From an uncultured Coprococcus sp. (lineage in GTDB: Bacteria > Bacillota > Clostridia > Lachnospirales > Lachnospiraceae): DNA of 48,032 nt. Numbering within the stretch: position 1 is the stretch's first letter; each line of letters opens with the position of its first letter. The notes below the pieces were generated by a model that saw only the letters and a program-made list of their open reading frames with translations, did no database searches and had not been told where the DNA came from. Made by a program: the position numbers and the translations under genes. Below, in pieces: positions 31,601 to 42,326 of this stretch. The stretch spans positions 1-48,032 of the forward strand of contig CAKQIY010000016.1 in assembly GCA_934247115.1 (NCBI GenBank). Direction: 5' to 3'.

Positions 31601-32932
31601 TTAGTGCTCTTTGTTGGCAAACTTCGTGTATTCCTGCAGCCATACCAGATCCACAGATCCGGTGGCACCTTTTCTCTGTTTTGCTATGATTATCTCCGAG
31701 ATACCCTTCTTGTCGGTATCAGGATTGTAATAATCATCTCTGTATATGAACATAACCACATCGGCATCCTGCTCTATAGATCCCGACTCTCGGAGATCCG
31801 CAAGCACAGGCTTGTGATCCGGTCTCTTATCAACCTCTCGGTTCAGCTGAGACAGTGCTATGATAGGCACATCCAGCTCCCTGGCAAGCATCTTCAATGA
31901 TCTCGACATATCCGATACGAACTGCTGACGTGACTCAACTCGTCCCGTCGTGCTCATAAGCTGCAGGTAGTCGATGATAATGAGCCCAAGGTTATTCTTG
32001 CTCTTGAGCTGTCTGCACTTGGATCTGAGCTCTGATATGGTAAGCGCCGAGCTATCCTCTATGTACAGCGGTGCGGCAGCTATACTCTCCGCACTGGCAA
32101 GCACCTGATCCCAGTCGTCCTCAGCCAGCTGTCCTGTCTGTACCTTCTGGGAATCGACCAGGGAATCCATAGCTATCATACGTGTTACAAGCTGCTCCTT
32201 GCTCATCTCCAGGTTGAATATCGCCGTTGCAATTCCCTTGCGCACAGCAACGTGGTGAGCTATATTCAGGACAAATGCCGTCTTACCCATGGCAGGTCTC
32301 GCAGCCACCAGTATGAACTCCGATCCGTGCAGACCGGTGAGCATGTTGTCCAGATCTATAAATCCAGTAGGAATACCGGTCACCCTTGTATTCTTTCTGG
32401 AAGCCTCCTCTATCTGCTCGATAACATTCATGACGATCCTGTCGATCCCCACAAATTTGCTGGAGCCGTTCCTCTCCTTTATCAGATTGAACACACCGCT
32501 CTCGGCCTGTTCAAGAAGCTGTTCAACTCCCTCCGAATCAAGATAACAGTCCTTTTCCACTTCCTCACACAGCTTTATCATCTTCCTGAGTATGGATTTG
32601 TCCGCAACTATCTCGGCATAATGCTTGGCATTCACCGATGTCGGCACGGTCTCAAGAATCTCCGCTATAGACTTGGAGCTTATGACTTCATCAGGAACAT
32701 TGTTCTCCTCAAGCTTATTCTTCAGGGTTACCAGGTCTACCGCCTTTCCCTCCTTGAACAACTCAACCATATTCTCGAACAATATTCCATACTGGCCATA
32801 GTAGAAATCCTCTCTGGTCAGCATATCAGATGCCTCCACTATGGCGTCTCTGTCCATGAGCATGGAACCTATAACAGACTTCTCAGCGTCCAGATTATAG
32901 GGAAGCTTTTTTCTTGCAAATGCATCTTCCAT
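31601..32932 (-). CDS. dnaB: Replicative DNA helicase
   Basis: This 443-residue RecA-fold hexameric helicase unwinds the replication fork. The N-terminal helical domain (KLPYNLDAEKSVIGSMLMD) is followed by the core: Walker A AARPAMGKT, Walker B-like LIIIDYLQLM, the RecA-type QLNREVDKR loop and DLRESGSIEQDADVVMF. The length is usual. It lies 16 bp after rplI, with AAGGAG 12 bases before ATG 32932, as part of the gdpP-rplI-dnaB operon common in Firmicutes. Confidence 0.96.
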   Translation of the reverse strand: MEDAFARKKLPYNLDAEKSVIGSMLMDRDAIVEASDMLTREDFYYGQYGILFENMVELFKEGKAVDLVTLKNKLEENNVPDEVISSKSIAEILETVPTSVNAKHYAEIVADKSILRKMIKLCEEVEKDCYLDSEGVEQLLEQAESGVFNLIKERNGSSKFVGIDRIVMNVIEQIEEASRKNTRVTGIPTGFIDLDNMLTGLHGSEFILVAARPAMGKTAFVLNIAHHVAVRKGIATAIFNLEMSKEQLVTRMIAMDSLVDSQKVQTGQLAEDDWDQVLASAESIAAAPLYIEDSSALTISELRSKCRQLKSKNNLGLIIIDYLQLMSTTGRVESRQQFVSDMSRSLKMLARELDVPIIALSQLNREVDKRPDHKPVLADLRESGSIEQDADVVMFIYRDDYYNPDTDKKGISEIIIAKQRKGATGSVDLVWLQEYTKFANKEH

Positions 32933-32948
32933 GTCTTATCAATACTCC

Positions 32949-33395
32949 TTATGCTTCCTCAACCTTTACAGCAAGCTCTGCCTGAACCTCAGAGTGAAGC
33001 TTTACTTTCACTGAAAAGCTTCCTATCGCCTTTATAGAGTCCTTCATAACGATCTTCTTCTTGTCTATATCCTTGCCGAGCTGGCTCTTGATAGCATCTG
33101 AGATCTCCTTTGTGGATACTGAGCCAAATGTTCTTCCGCCCTCTCCCACCTTGATCTTCACAGTTACAGAAGCCTTCTCAAGCTCTGCTGCAAGAGCCTT
33201 GGCATCAGCCAGATTCTCCGCTGCCACCTTCTCCTCATGAGCCTTGCGGAGCTTGAAATCGTTCATATTCTTAGGAGTAGCCTCCATACCGAGCTTCTTA
33301 GGAATTATGAAATTCCTTGCGTAACCCTCATTTACCTCTACCATTGCGCCTTTCTTTCCAAGGCTTTTAACATCCTGTAATAATATAACCTTCAT
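32949..33395 (-). CDS. rplI: 50S ribosomal protein L9
   Basis: 148 residues, beginning MKVILLQDVKSLGKKG and EVNEGYARNFIIPKKLG, the L9 signature, then a long helix and a C-terminal domain with GEGGRTFGSVSTKEI. It binds 23S rRNA. It starts 2 bp after gdpP with AAGGAG upstream. Confidence 0.97.
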   Translation of the reverse strand: MKVILLQDVKSLGKKGAMVEVNEGYARNFIIPKKLGMEATPKNMNDFKLRKAHEEKVAAENLADAKALAAELEKASVTVKIKVGEGGRTFGSVSTKEISDAIKSQLGKDIDKKKIVMKDSIKAIGSFSVKVKLHSEVQAELAVKVEEA

Positions 33396-33397
33396 AT

Positions 33398-35524
33398 CTA
33401 TATATCTCCTTCCTTATACATCTCATTCAGAATCTCAACCAGCTCCTTCTTTATATCCTCTGCCTTTGCATTTGTAAACTGGGCGGCAGCAATATTGGCA
33501 TGTCCGCCTCCACCCATTCTCTCCATGATTATCTGGACATTGACATCATCAATGGCCCTGGCGCTTATCTTGACATCAGGTCCCATCTGGGCTATTACAA
33601 ATGACGCTCTGACTCCTGCGATGTTCAGCATCTCATTGGCAATCTTGGCAGTGAGCACCACCGGCGACTCAGGACCTGCCACAGGAGTGATGATGGATAT
33701 GGCAAATGCATCCAGTACCATCTCTGCATGGCTCACGCCCTCTGCTTTCTGCCTGTATGTCTCTATATCTGTTCTGAACATCTTCCTTACACGCATGACA
33801 TCCGCACCGCTTCTCTTCAGGAATGCCGCAGCTTCAAACGTTCTGACACCTGTCTTGCTCAGGAAATTATCTGTATCAATGAGTATTCCGACATACATGG
33901 CATCAGCCTCTGTCGGTCTCAGCTTGATTTTCTCATCCATATACTGAAGCATCTCAGCGATCATCTCACACGCCGATGACGCAAATGGCTCTATATACGA
34001 CAATGTCGCATTGGCAATAACATCCTTGGTCTGTCTGTGGTGGTCGAACACCACGATGCTCTTGGCATATGTCAGCAGCTCCTCACACTCCGTAAGAGTC
34101 GGATTATTGACATCCGTAACCACGACAACCGTGTCATCATCGACAAGGCTCAGCGCCTGGTCGTTGTCGATGATCATATCATCCGGATACACATTGTTGG
34201 ACGTAAAGTTGCCATATATAGGACTTATGGCTGATGACACCTCATTGACAACTATATGCGCCTTCTTGCCCAGCGCCGTCACCATCTTATATATACCTAT
34301 TCCGGATCCAAATGCATCCATATCCGGATTCTTGTGAGCCATAATTATAACCCTCTCCTTGGTCTCCAGAAGTTCCTTGAATGCCAGCGTCTTAACTCTT
34401 GCCTTTACTCTTGTAGACTTCTCAGTTCCCTGACTCTTACCTCCGAAATACGTGATCCTGTCGGCAGATTTGATAACTGCCTGATCTCCGCCTCGTCCAA
34501 GGGCAAGCTCCATGGCGGAACGCGCCGCCTCAAAGTTCTCTATAAAACTCTTGTAATCGGTTCCAAGGCTTATACTGAGTGTCAGCGGCAGGTCATTTCC
34601 TATATTGATGGCCTTTACCTCATCAAGCAGGGCAAACTTGTTCTCCTTGAGCTGATCCAGATACTTCTGTGGCATGACGAACATGTACTTATCCTTTTCA
34701 AGACTCTTGACTATAGCATCTACATTTGCCATATATTTGTTGATCTTTCGATCCACAAGGGCCACAAGAAGAGAATGTCTTACCTCCTCAAGCGACTCAA
34801 ATATCTCATCGTAATTATCAATATATATAAGACCTGCGACCAGTTTCTGATCATGGTTCTCCTGTGTCAGTCGATTGACAACGGTTATGTCAAACATGTA
34901 GAACGCAAGGAATGTATCGGTCCTGCCATGATGCTTCGAACCATGTGCAACCGGCTTATCCGAATTCTTCTCATCGATCTTTTTATCTGGCTCCGGTTCG
35001 CCGGACTGTTCCTGTCCATCCAGCTCATCGAATTTGTTGACCTGGACTCTTCTTATCTCGTATCTGTACTCTCTTCCATTAAAAGCTATCTCTCCCTCGG
35101 TCACTGCTTCCTGATATGGCAGGCTCTCTTCAGTAACCTCTTCAAACACCTGGACTATATTCAGCTTCATGAGTTTTCTCTTGCTGGTTTCAGTTATACC
35201 TGAGAACTCATCATTCACCCAGACTACCTTTCCATCCTCATCCAGCAGCGCATACGGAACCGGGAATTCCTTTATAAGTTCCTTCTGCATCTTGCCATGC
35301 TCCATGGCAAACTCCACATATCTGTCTCTGGACAGAGAATTCATCCTGAGGAAAACTGCAACTGTTATGGTTCCATATATCGCCGTGAAGATAGTCGCTA
35401 TCACACCGGCTCCTATACCTACAAAGTACATAAACACTGTCATCAGACAGAATAGTCCTATCAGATACAACGGAACCTGTCTATATCGGTTATACAGTCC
35501 CTCAACATCTCTCATTTCGTTCAT
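33398..35524 (-). CDS. gdpP: Cyclic-di-AMP phosphodiesterase
   Basis: A 708-residue membrane protein that degrades c-di-AMP and so affects potassium and wall homeostasis. Two helices (about 17-60), a PAS-like domain (about 85-160), a degenerate GGDEF domain (about 210-365) and a DHH/DHHA1 phosphodiesterase part (about 380-708). In the last, AHKNPDMDAFGSG and VVFDHHRQ hold the metal ligands, and GGGGHANIAAAQF is the DHHA1 signature. A polar insert rich in Lys, Asp and His (about 172-205) sits between PAS and GGDEF. A strong promoter is at 35599-35627. It is the first gene of the gdpP-rplI-dnaB operon. Confidence 0.94.
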   Translation of the reverse strand: MNEMRDVEGLYNRYRQVPLYLIGLFCLMTVFMYFVGIGAGVIATIFTAIYGTITVAVFLRMNSLSRDRYVEFAMEHGKMQKELIKEFPVPYALLDEDGKVVWVNDEFSGITETSKRKLMKLNIVQVFEEVTEESLPYQEAVTEGEIAFNGREYRYEIRRVQVNKFDELDGQEQSGEPEPDKKIDEKNSDKPVAHGSKHHGRTDTFLAFYMFDITVVNRLTQENHDQKLVAGLIYIDNYDEIFESLEEVRHSLLVALVDRKINKYMANVDAIVKSLEKDKYMFVMPQKYLDQLKENKFALLDEVKAINIGNDLPLTLSISLGTDYKSFIENFEAARSAMELALGRGGDQAVIKSADRITYFGGKSQGTEKSTRVKARVKTLAFKELLETKERVIIMAHKNPDMDAFGSGIGIYKMVTALGKKAHIVVNEVSSAISPIYGNFTSNNVYPDDMIIDNDQALSLVDDDTVVVVTDVNNPTLTECEELLTYAKSIVVFDHHRQTKDVIANATLSYIEPFASSACEMIAEMLQYMDEKIKLRPTEADAMYVGILIDTDNFLSKTGVRTFEAAAFLKRSGADVMRVRKMFRTDIETYRQKAEGVSHAEMVLDAFAISIITPVAGPESPVVLTAKIANEMLNIAGVRASFVIAQMGPDVKISARAIDDVNVQIIMERMGGGGHANIAAAQFTNAKAEDIKKELVEILNEMYKEGDI

Positions 35525-35598
35525 ATGTCACTGCCCTTCTTATCCTTCTATCCACAATGTAAGTATCCGGCTTTTTTTCTGAGCCTATACACTTCATA

Positions 35599-35627
35599 AG
35601 TATAACATCGTGCGAATCCGATTACAA
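35599..35627 (-). promoter_or_regulatory. Promoter of gdpP
   Basis: On the minus strand TTGTAA (35622-35627), a 17-bp spacer and TATACT (35599-35604), about 75 bp before the start. Confidence 0.7.
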
Positions 35628-35798
35628 GAAATATAGAATCCCAAAATCAGTGCAGCAGGAATCCCCCACAAAAATTGCAAAAAATATGCAGATAAATATG
35701 TATGCCATCTGAACCTGAGTTCATTCCGCATAGTCATATATATCTGCATATTCTTATATATTCTCTAAGTTGTCCGTCATATGACAGACTTGCTTATA

Positions 35799-37154
35799 TT
35801 AACCATTGATTCTAGCAAGAAGCTCCTTGCCAAGCTCCTCATTGCCCGGCTTGCCGAGAAGAGCAAACATGTTCTTCTTGTAGCTCTCAACACCTGGCTG
35901 GTTGAATGGGTTTACCCCAAGTGTGTATCCACTTACACCACATGCGAACTCAAATGTGTAGAACAGTTCACCAAGAGTAAACTCATCGATCTTGTCGATG
36001 TTGATCTGGATAATAGGTATTCCACCATCTGCGTGTGCAAGGATTGTTCCGTTCATAGCACTCTTATTGGCGAAATCAACTGTCTTGCCTGCAAGATAGT
36101 TAAGTCCGTCAAGATCTGAGTCCTCAGCCTCCATAACGATCTCACATGTTGGATTAACAACATTGATTACTGTCTCAAAGTGGTTCTGTGAACCCTGCTG
36201 GATGAACTGTCCAAGTGAATGAAGGTCTGTTGTAAAGTCTGTAGCTGTTGGGAAGAGTCCCTTGCCATCCTTACCCTCACTCTCGCCGTAGAGCTGCTTC
36301 CACCACTCTGATACATAGTGGAGTGCCGGCTCAAAGTTAGCAAGGATCTCGATTGACTTACCCTTGTTGTACAGTACATTTCTTACTGCTGCGTACTTCA
36401 TAGCATCTGAATCGTCGAAGTCCTGTGCAAGACAATCCTTTCTTGCTGAAGCTGCGCCTTCCATAAGCTTATCTATATCAGCACCGCTTACTGCTATTGG
36501 CAGAAGACCAACTGCTGTGAGAACTGAGAAACGTCCTCCTACATCATCAGGAACTACAAATGTCTCATAGCCTTCCTCTGTTGCAAGTGTCTTGAGAGCT
36601 CCCTTTGCCTTGTCCGTTGTGGCGTAGATTCTCTTTGCTGCGCCCTCCTTGCCATACTTCTCAACAAGCTTCTTCTTGAAGATTCTTGAAGCGATACCAG
36701 GCTCTGTTGTTGTACCCGACTTGGAGATGATGTTGATAGAGAAATCTCTGTCACCTATCACCTGAAGCAGATGAGCCATGTATGTACTGCTGATGTTAGA
36801 TCCTGCATAGTAGATCTCAGGAGTCTTACGGATTGACTTGTCAACTGAATTATAAAAGCTGTGTCTTAAAGCTTCGATGGCTGCTCTTGCACCCAGGTAA
36901 GAACCACCGATACCGATTACTACAAGCACGTCTGAATCTGCCTGGATCTTAGCTGCTGCCTTCTTGATTCTCGCAAACTCTTCCTTGTCATAGTCTACTG
37001 GAAGGTCGATCCATCCAAGGAAATCATTTCCCTCACCGGTCTTGTTTACAAGTGTTGCCTTTGCAGCTACTACCTGATCCTTGATTGCTGCGATATCAGC
37101 GTCTGTAGCCATGGCTTTTGCATTCTTAAAATCGAAACTTACTGTCTGTGCCAT
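35799..37154 (-). CDS. pgi: Glucose-6-phosphate isomerase
   Basis: A cytoplasmic glycolytic enzyme converting glucose 6-phosphate and fructose 6-phosphate. At 451 residues it is the short form usual in Firmicutes. VIGIGGSYLGARAA, IISKSGTTTEP, YGESEGKDGKG and QQGSQNHFET cover the phosphate site and active site. The start is ATG 37154, with AAGGAG upstream; the longer frame from 37208 is not preceded by a site. It stands alone between gdpP and the large surface protein gene. I saw no clear terminator after it; a small dyad GTC-GTCATATGAC-GAC lies about 20 bp after the stop. Confidence 0.96.
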   Translation of the reverse strand: MAQTVSFDFKNAKAMATDADIAAIKDQVVAAKATLVNKTGEGNDFLGWIDLPVDYDKEEFARIKKAAAKIQADSDVLVVIGIGGSYLGARAAIEALRHSFYNSVDKSIRKTPEIYYAGSNISSTYMAHLLQVIGDRDFSINIISKSGTTTEPGIASRIFKKKLVEKYGKEGAAKRIYATTDKAKGALKTLATEEGYETFVVPDDVGGRFSVLTAVGLLPIAVSGADIDKLMEGAASARKDCLAQDFDDSDAMKYAAVRNVLYNKGKSIEILANFEPALHYVSEWWKQLYGESEGKDGKGLFPTATDFTTDLHSLGQFIQQGSQNHFETVINVVNPTCEIVMEAEDSDLDGLNYLAGKTVDFANKSAMNGTILAHADGGIPIIQINIDKIDEFTLGELFYTFEFACGVSGYTLGVNPFNQPGVESYKKNMFALLGKPGNEELGKELLARING

Positions 37155-37238
37155 TTGTTTTCTCTCCTTACTTGTATTAAATTTTTCACATTGAATCAAT
37201 TTTAGCAAATAGGTATACCATAATCAACTATTAATCTC

Positions 37239-37279
37239 AAAAAACTCCCCCAAAGCCACAACCGGTTTGGAGGAGTTTT
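37239..37279 (-). terminator. Terminator of the large surface protein gene
   Basis: On the minus strand AAAACTCC-CCAAA-C pairs with G-TTTGG-GGAGTTTT around a CCGG-containing loop, followed by TTTTTT. It lies 24 bp after the stop at 37303. Confidence 0.85.
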
Positions 37280-37302
37280 CAATTATAACCATGTCTAAAG
37301 CA

Positions 37303-40300
37303 CTACTTAACTGTCACTTTGATCCTTGCACACACACCGTTGTCAGCCATTACATAAACCGTACATGTGCCCTTACGCACTGCCTTTATAACTCCTGCAG
37401 ATGAAACAGTTGCCACCTTTGCATTGGATGTTATGAACCTTTCATTCTTCGTAAGATGGTTTAACGCCTTCTTCTTTGAATTCTCAAGCTTAACCTTCTT
37501 GGTGATCTTGAACGTCTTACCCTTTGCAAGGCTTACTGAAGTCTTGTTTACAGTAACTGTCAGGGCGTTTGTCTTTGATGCATAAGGCATTGCAACATGG
37601 ACTATATTTGTCCTGCCGAGATATACCTTCTTGCCACCCGACATCTTGTATGCGACTGTAAAATACTTGTATTCTCTCTTATTATTGAGGTTCTTATCGG
37701 CATATTTCTGGGACTTCGGTACATTAGCAAGCTTATTGAAGTTGTTCTTTCCATTACAATATGACCAGTATACATCATATCCTGTTGCACCTTTGACCTT
37801 ATCCCATGTCAGATCTATTCTTGTTCCTGTTCCCTTTCCTTTCATAAGGAAGAACGGAAGTGTCTTCTTATAGAGTTCTGTTCCACTAGGTTCAACATTT
37901 GGCGCTTTCTTTATAACCAGACGTCCAATGGCAAATGTTATCTTGTAGTTTGGATTTGCACCCTTCTTCTGGCTCACTGTGATCGTGTATGTTCCGGACT
38001 TCTCACCAGCAGCTCTCTTGAGAACAATTCCTGTAAGCTTATCCTTGCCAACAAGTCCCTCCGCTGTAAATGTGAACTTCGGATCCGCCTTGCCTTCATA
38101 CTTAGATGCGTCATTTGCAGTTACTCTGATGGATTTTTTGTTTACCGTGATCGCAACCTTTGCAGTAGCTGCCTTATAGTTCTGATTTGCCGCAACGGAT
38201 ACTGTCACAACCGCCTTGCCTGCACCAACTATAGTTACCTTGCCTGTGCCATCCACCTTTACAACCTTTGTATTGCTGCTTGTAAATGTTTTCTTGTCAT
38301 TTCTACTGCACTTCACATTGAGGGCAAACTTTGCACCTCCATATGTCTTAGCTCCAACCTTTCCTACAGTAAGAGTTGTTCCCGCAGGAGTGATATCTGC
38401 CTTTGCTGTCTGCTGCTGGGCATCTTCTGTAAGTACATAGTTTGAAGCAGCTCTTCCGCTGATCTGTATATCTGTGATGCTTACAGTTTTGCCTGTTCCC
38501 ACATCTGCACTGTCGAATGTTCCTGTGGCTGTAACTGCAATCACATCTGCGCTGACCTTACCATTCAGAACAACGCCTGAATAGTCAAGCTTTGCTTCTG
38601 TCTGTCCATCGTAAGCCTTTGATGTAGCTTTGATTCCCGATACAGCAAGTGGTCTTCTGTTGATGGTGATAGCTGCATGTCCGGATATCGTGTCATATCC
38701 CCTTGCCGCAACCTTATAATATACAGTGTATGGTTCATCTGAAGCCTGGCTGTACTTCGGACTTACAGTCTTATCGCAGGCATCCTCAGAAGTTCCATAT
38801 GTTACAACTGCATCCTCAGGGATATCACCTGTAACAGTTATTCCATATGCCTTGCCGTCATATGTCTTCACAATATCAGCCGCTGTTATGTCCGTCGGAG
38901 CTTCTCTCTTTGCAACTGTGAACTGAACCGGCTGTGTCACATACTCATTGTAATTGGTTGTAGCACAAACCTTGGCATACATATAATATGTGCCCGGATC
39001 TGCCGATCTGGAGTTCTCCCACAATGTTCCATCCGTGTTGCTGTTCTCTGTTGTGTAGTAATACTCTATAACAGGATCCTCTTGTGCTCCTGTAACCTCT
39101 GGAGCCTCTACACTGTCGCCAAATGTGTAATCGATTACATCAAATTCAACATTTTGATCAAGTCTCTGTATTTCAAATTCTGCATAAGCCGTAACATCAG
39201 CTATCTTCACAACAAACTTATAAGTACCTGCATTTACCGGCGCATTCTCATTTTCCGGATAATCGGTATCACCTGTTCCCTCATAATATGTAACAGCTGC
39301 CTCTCCGGTCTTCTCTGTTATCCAGTTATTAACAACTGCACCTGCATATTCTGTGCCGTCATACGCTCTGCTTTCTGCTGTCACAGTACAGCTGACCGCC
39401 TCGTTTCTGCCCTGATATGCGCAGTGTGCCGGATTCTCAGTTTCATTGCAATATGCAATTATCTTGTTACTGTGGCCTTCTTTTATCTCATGCGTCCAGT
39501 CATGATGATGAACCATATCCCATGACTTGTTCTGAAGTATGTAATTGGCTGCATTACCCGTAGTTGCAAGCCCAAATCTGTATGTAGTTACAACCGTCTC
39601 TATTCCAGGTGTAACGTCCCACAGTACTACAGTATAATCCTCGTCATATACAAGTTCATCTCCATCCAGCAATCCTGAGAACTGGATTCCCTGTATATAT
39701 GCATTCTCATCAACGATTACCTTATCCGCTGTGATCGTTTTCTTTTCGATAGTCACAGTCACATCGCCAAATACCGGTGAACACTCATCTGCTGTAACAA
39801 GGTAATACACCTTATATGTTCCGGCATTTTTAAGCTCTGGAACCGTCTGTGTGTACGGCTCATCTGCTGCCAATGAATAACTGATAGAAGCTCCATCCAG
39901 GCTATCTGCAATTGTAACAGATGGGCTATGTATCAATCCATCATAAGTGCAGGTTGTATCTTCCGCAGTTACTCCGGCGATCAGGTCACGTGAGACTGCC
40001 TTGGCATCTGACCACAATGAAGCTGGTCTTGTTGTATTAGCCACGTATCTTGTTCGAACATATACCCTCTGATTCTCTTCAAGTCCTGAGATAACATAAT
40101 TATCTGACACATTCAGATCATCGAGAACTGTCCAGGTTGCTCCATCCGTCGAATACTGATACTGCTGTCCGCCAAGCGGGCTTACAGTCACAGAATCGCC
40201 AGTCACGCTTACTATCTCAACACCTTCGCCGTCTGCAGCACTTTCCATATCGGCTGGTGTTGGATTCTGTATGTCTGCAAGAGTCTTCGGTGCAGATGGC

Positions 40301-42111
40301 GCCTCCGGTCTTGCTGCAACAGTTATATCAGCAGGTGTATCCTGACTGTCTTTCTTGCTGATACTTATATTTTTACCAAACAAACTATATGATACGTCGT
40401 TATCATCTGTTCCCTCAAGAGCTATATCACCATACATATCACTCACAATGTCATATGACTCGCCATCAACAGTGATGATATATGAAGTATCGCCATCAAG
40501 ATCTGTCAGATTTTCTGTTATATAATCAACCTGTCCTGTAACTGCTCCTACATCAGCCACCGCTCCAACGCTGAATTTGAATCCTATATGTCCGCCATCT
40601 TCAACATTTGTCCATGACATTGTCAATCCCGAATCTATTCCTTCAACCAGGGATGCAGCATTCTGACCATTTATTTCAGCAGTTTCCTTTATGTAGCTTG
40701 ATGAATCTGTATTGTACTCAAATATTCTTCTGGAATCATAGTACCCGATCCAGTAATAACTTGCCTGTGTTATAGGTGCAAGAACAAATGATGGAGTATC
40801 ATCTGCCGCATCCGCCGCTTTAGCAACTCCCATCATCGCTATCTGCTGTAATTCGCCATTCTTGACAGTAGCAGCAAGCACCGCATCATCTGCACTGTCA
40901 GAGCTTGTAATTCTATTTCCAATGTTCGCATCCGCTCCTATTGCAAATGAGTGCTGTCCCTCACCAAGTTCAGCATCAAAAATCAGATCGTGAGTATTCA
41001 TAGGATCAAACGACAATCTTAGAGCTGCAAGCGAAGCCACAGATACCTGTGATGTAGCCGTTTCAGATGAAGGTTCTGCATCACTTCTGCTATACATTGC
41101 CCAAGTTTTCGTATAGCTTGTTCCAAGCATATAGTTCTTTCCGTCCTTAGTATACAAGCCAACAATATCAAACTCATTGCCATTGGCCATATAGGCCATA
41201 ACTCCATTGCTTATATACCAGCAAGTATTTGGCTTTGTCCACGTATTTCCATTGTCACTGGTAGGGATAACTGCCTTTACCGCTCTGCTGGCTGTACCAT
41301 CCACCACGCATCTGTACCAGTATCCATGAGTCGGGGTGAACGTATATGTACTCTCATTTGCACCTTCAATATCTGTAAATGGTCCACGCTTACTGATCGC
41401 GCTCTGCCACTGATATGTTGCAGCTTCCCCTGTCACGTCCATAACGAGAGTGATTGAACTATTCGTCATATTCTTGCCATATGGATATCCATTGTTCATG
41501 AATACAACTTCTTCCTCCGAAGGATCTGTATTGCCTCCGCCTGAAAAGCCACCGATCTGGAATGTTATTTCATTGCCGCTGGCATCCACTATCTTGCCCG
41601 CATCCAGATCAATACTTCCTATGTAAATATCAGGGAATACATAACCATTGTAATATGTCCACGTATACAGATAATACACACCGGTGGTACCCATATCTAT
41701 TCCCTCTCCGGAAATGGTATCCGTTCTGTCATATGTACCTGAACTCCTTGAGAACGAGTTCTCTGTTATCCAGCCTTTAAATCCGCAGCCTTCAGGTGAC
41801 TCAGCACTCGCCCATCCACTGTACCTATGGTTGCTCAGATAATCACCAAAGTTTGTGAGATCTCCAGACAAGAACTTCTCAGACTGAATGCCAAGCTTGC
41901 AGCTCGCGCTGGCATAGCCGCTGGTCGTCCAACCCCACTTGAGACCTCTCAGATGTCCATCTGTGCTGATATCCACATCTGTTACCTTGATATTCTCCAT
42001 AGCCGCTGCGTAGGCAGTATTCTTACCGCCTATCGAAATCAAACACGTTATGACCATGAAAGCTGTCATAAGCCATGCCATAACTTTTCTGCATAGAATT
42101 CTTTCTTTCAT
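37303..42111 (-). CDS. Very large secreted surface protein with Ig-like, FN3-like and MBG-type repeats
   Basis: A 1,602-residue exported protein. The signal peptide is about 1-37 (WLMTAFMVITCLISIGG, then AYAAA). A unique N-terminal part (about 40-600) includes an Ig-like module near YQWQSAISKRGPFTD and YWYRCVVDG. Then come an FN3-like module (about 640-720) and repeated MBG/YDG-type modules: VIVDENAYIQGIQFSGLLDG; AYDGTEYAGAVVNN; TYDGKAYGITVTGDIP; AYDGQTEAKLDYSGVVLNG; KYEGKADPKFTFTAEGL. Near the C-terminus a second FN3-like module precedes a Big_2 module (VATVSSAGVIKAVRKGTCTV). No LPxTG sorting signal is seen. The start is ATG 42111, with AGAGGGAAG upstream. A promoter with a 19-bp spacer (42227-42257) lies between it and a divergent MerR gene. 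Adhesin or scaffold role is inferred. Confidence 0.88.
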   Translation of the reverse strand: MKERILCRKVMAWLMTAFMVITCLISIGGKNTAYAAAMENIKVTDVDISTDGHLRGLKWGWTTSGYASASCKLGIQSEKFLSGDLTNFGDYLSNHRYSGWASAESPEGCGFKGWITENSFSRSSGTYDRTDTISGEGIDMGTTGVYYLYTWTYYNGYVFPDIYIGSIDLDAGKIVDASGNEITFQIGGFSGGGNTDPSEEEVVFMNNGYPYGKNMTNSSITLVMDVTGEAATYQWQSAISKRGPFTDIEGANESTYTFTPTHGYWYRCVVDGTASRAVKAVIPTSDNGNTWTKPNTCWYISNGVMAYMANGNEFDIVGLYTKDGKNYMLGTSYTKTWAMYSRSDAEPSSETATSQVSVASLAALRLSFDPMNTHDLIFDAELGEGQHSFAIGADANIGNRITSSDSADDAVLAATVKNGELQQIAMMGVAKAADAADDTPSFVLAPITQASYYWIGYYDSRRIFEYNTDSSSYIKETAEINGQNAASLVEGIDSGLTMSWTNVEDGGHIGFKFSVGAVADVGAVTGQVDYITENLTDLDGDTSYIITVDGESYDIVSDMYGDIALEGTDDNDVSYSLFGKNISISKKDSQDTPADITVAARPEAPSAPKTLADIQNPTPADMESAADGEGVEIVSVTGDSVTVSPLGGQQYQYSTDGATWTVLDDLNVSDNYVISGLEENQRVYVRTRYVANTTRPASLWSDAKAVSRDLIAGVTAEDTTCTYDGLIHSPSVTIADSLDGASISYSLAADEPYTQTVPELKNAGTYKVYYLVTADECSPVFGDVTVTIEKKTITADKVIVDENAYIQGIQFSGLLDGDELVYDEDYTVVLWDVTPGIETVVTTYRFGLATTGNAANYILQNKSWDMVHHHDWTHEIKEGHSNKIIAYCNETENPAHCAYQGRNEAVSCTVTAESRAYDGTEYAGAVVNNWITEKTGEAAVTYYEGTGDTDYPENENAPVNAGTYKFVVKIADVTAYAEFEIQRLDQNVEFDVIDYTFGDSVEAPEVTGAQEDPVIEYYYTTENSNTDGTLWENSRSADPGTYYMYAKVCATTNYNEYVTQPVQFTVAKREAPTDITAADIVKTYDGKAYGITVTGDIPEDAVVTYGTSEDACDKTVSPKYSQASDEPYTVYYKVAARGYDTISGHAAITINRRPLAVSGIKATSKAYDGQTEAKLDYSGVVLNGKVSADVIAVTATGTFDSADVGTGKTVSITDIQISGRAASNYVLTEDAQQQTAKADITPAGTTLTVGKVGAKTYGGAKFALNVKCSRNDKKTFTSSNTKVVKVDGTGKVTIVGAGKAVVTVSVAANQNYKAATAKVAITVNKKSIRVTANDASKYEGKADPKFTFTAEGLVGKDKLTGIVLKRAAGEKSGTYTITVSQKKGANPNYKITFAIGRLVIKKAPNVEPSGTELYKKTLPFFLMKGKGTGTRIDLTWDKVKGATGYDVYWSYCNGKNNFNKLANVPKSQKYADKNLNNKREYKYFTVAYKMSGGKKVYLGRTNIVHVAMPYASKTNALTVTVNKTSVSLAKGKTFKITKKVKLENSKKKALNHLTKNERFITSNAKVATVSSAGVIKAVRKGTCTVYVMADNGVCARIKVTVK

Positions 42112-42226
42112 ACACTTCCCTCTCTTTCTCAATAAAACCTCTTTTTCGTGTGTCCGTTAATGTTTTCTCTCTGCAACCACTACCTCCTGTTAATTCTTGA
42201 CTCTTTCCCTTTAACAATTTATGATA

Positions 42227-42257
42227 ATTATAATTCGTACATCAATGTTCAAGTCAA
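42227..42257 (-). promoter_or_regulatory. Promoter with 19-bp spacer, possible MerR target
   Basis: On the minus strand TTGACT (42252-42257), a 19-bp spacer and TATAAT (42227-42232). The spacer contains the short dyad ACAT-TG-ATGT. Spacers of 19-20 bp are the hallmark of promoters activated by MerR-family proteins, and a MerR gene is divergent from it. Confidence 0.55.
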
Positions 42258-42326
42258 CAATATTTTTGCGATATTTATGCAACATTCACAATTTTTTTTG
42301 TCTATTTTTAAGGGAAGGGGAATCAT

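Noticed and set aside
34256..35203. 315-codon open frame opposite gdpP
   Set aside because: Antisense to conserved gdpP domains; composition typical of a reverse-frame shadow.
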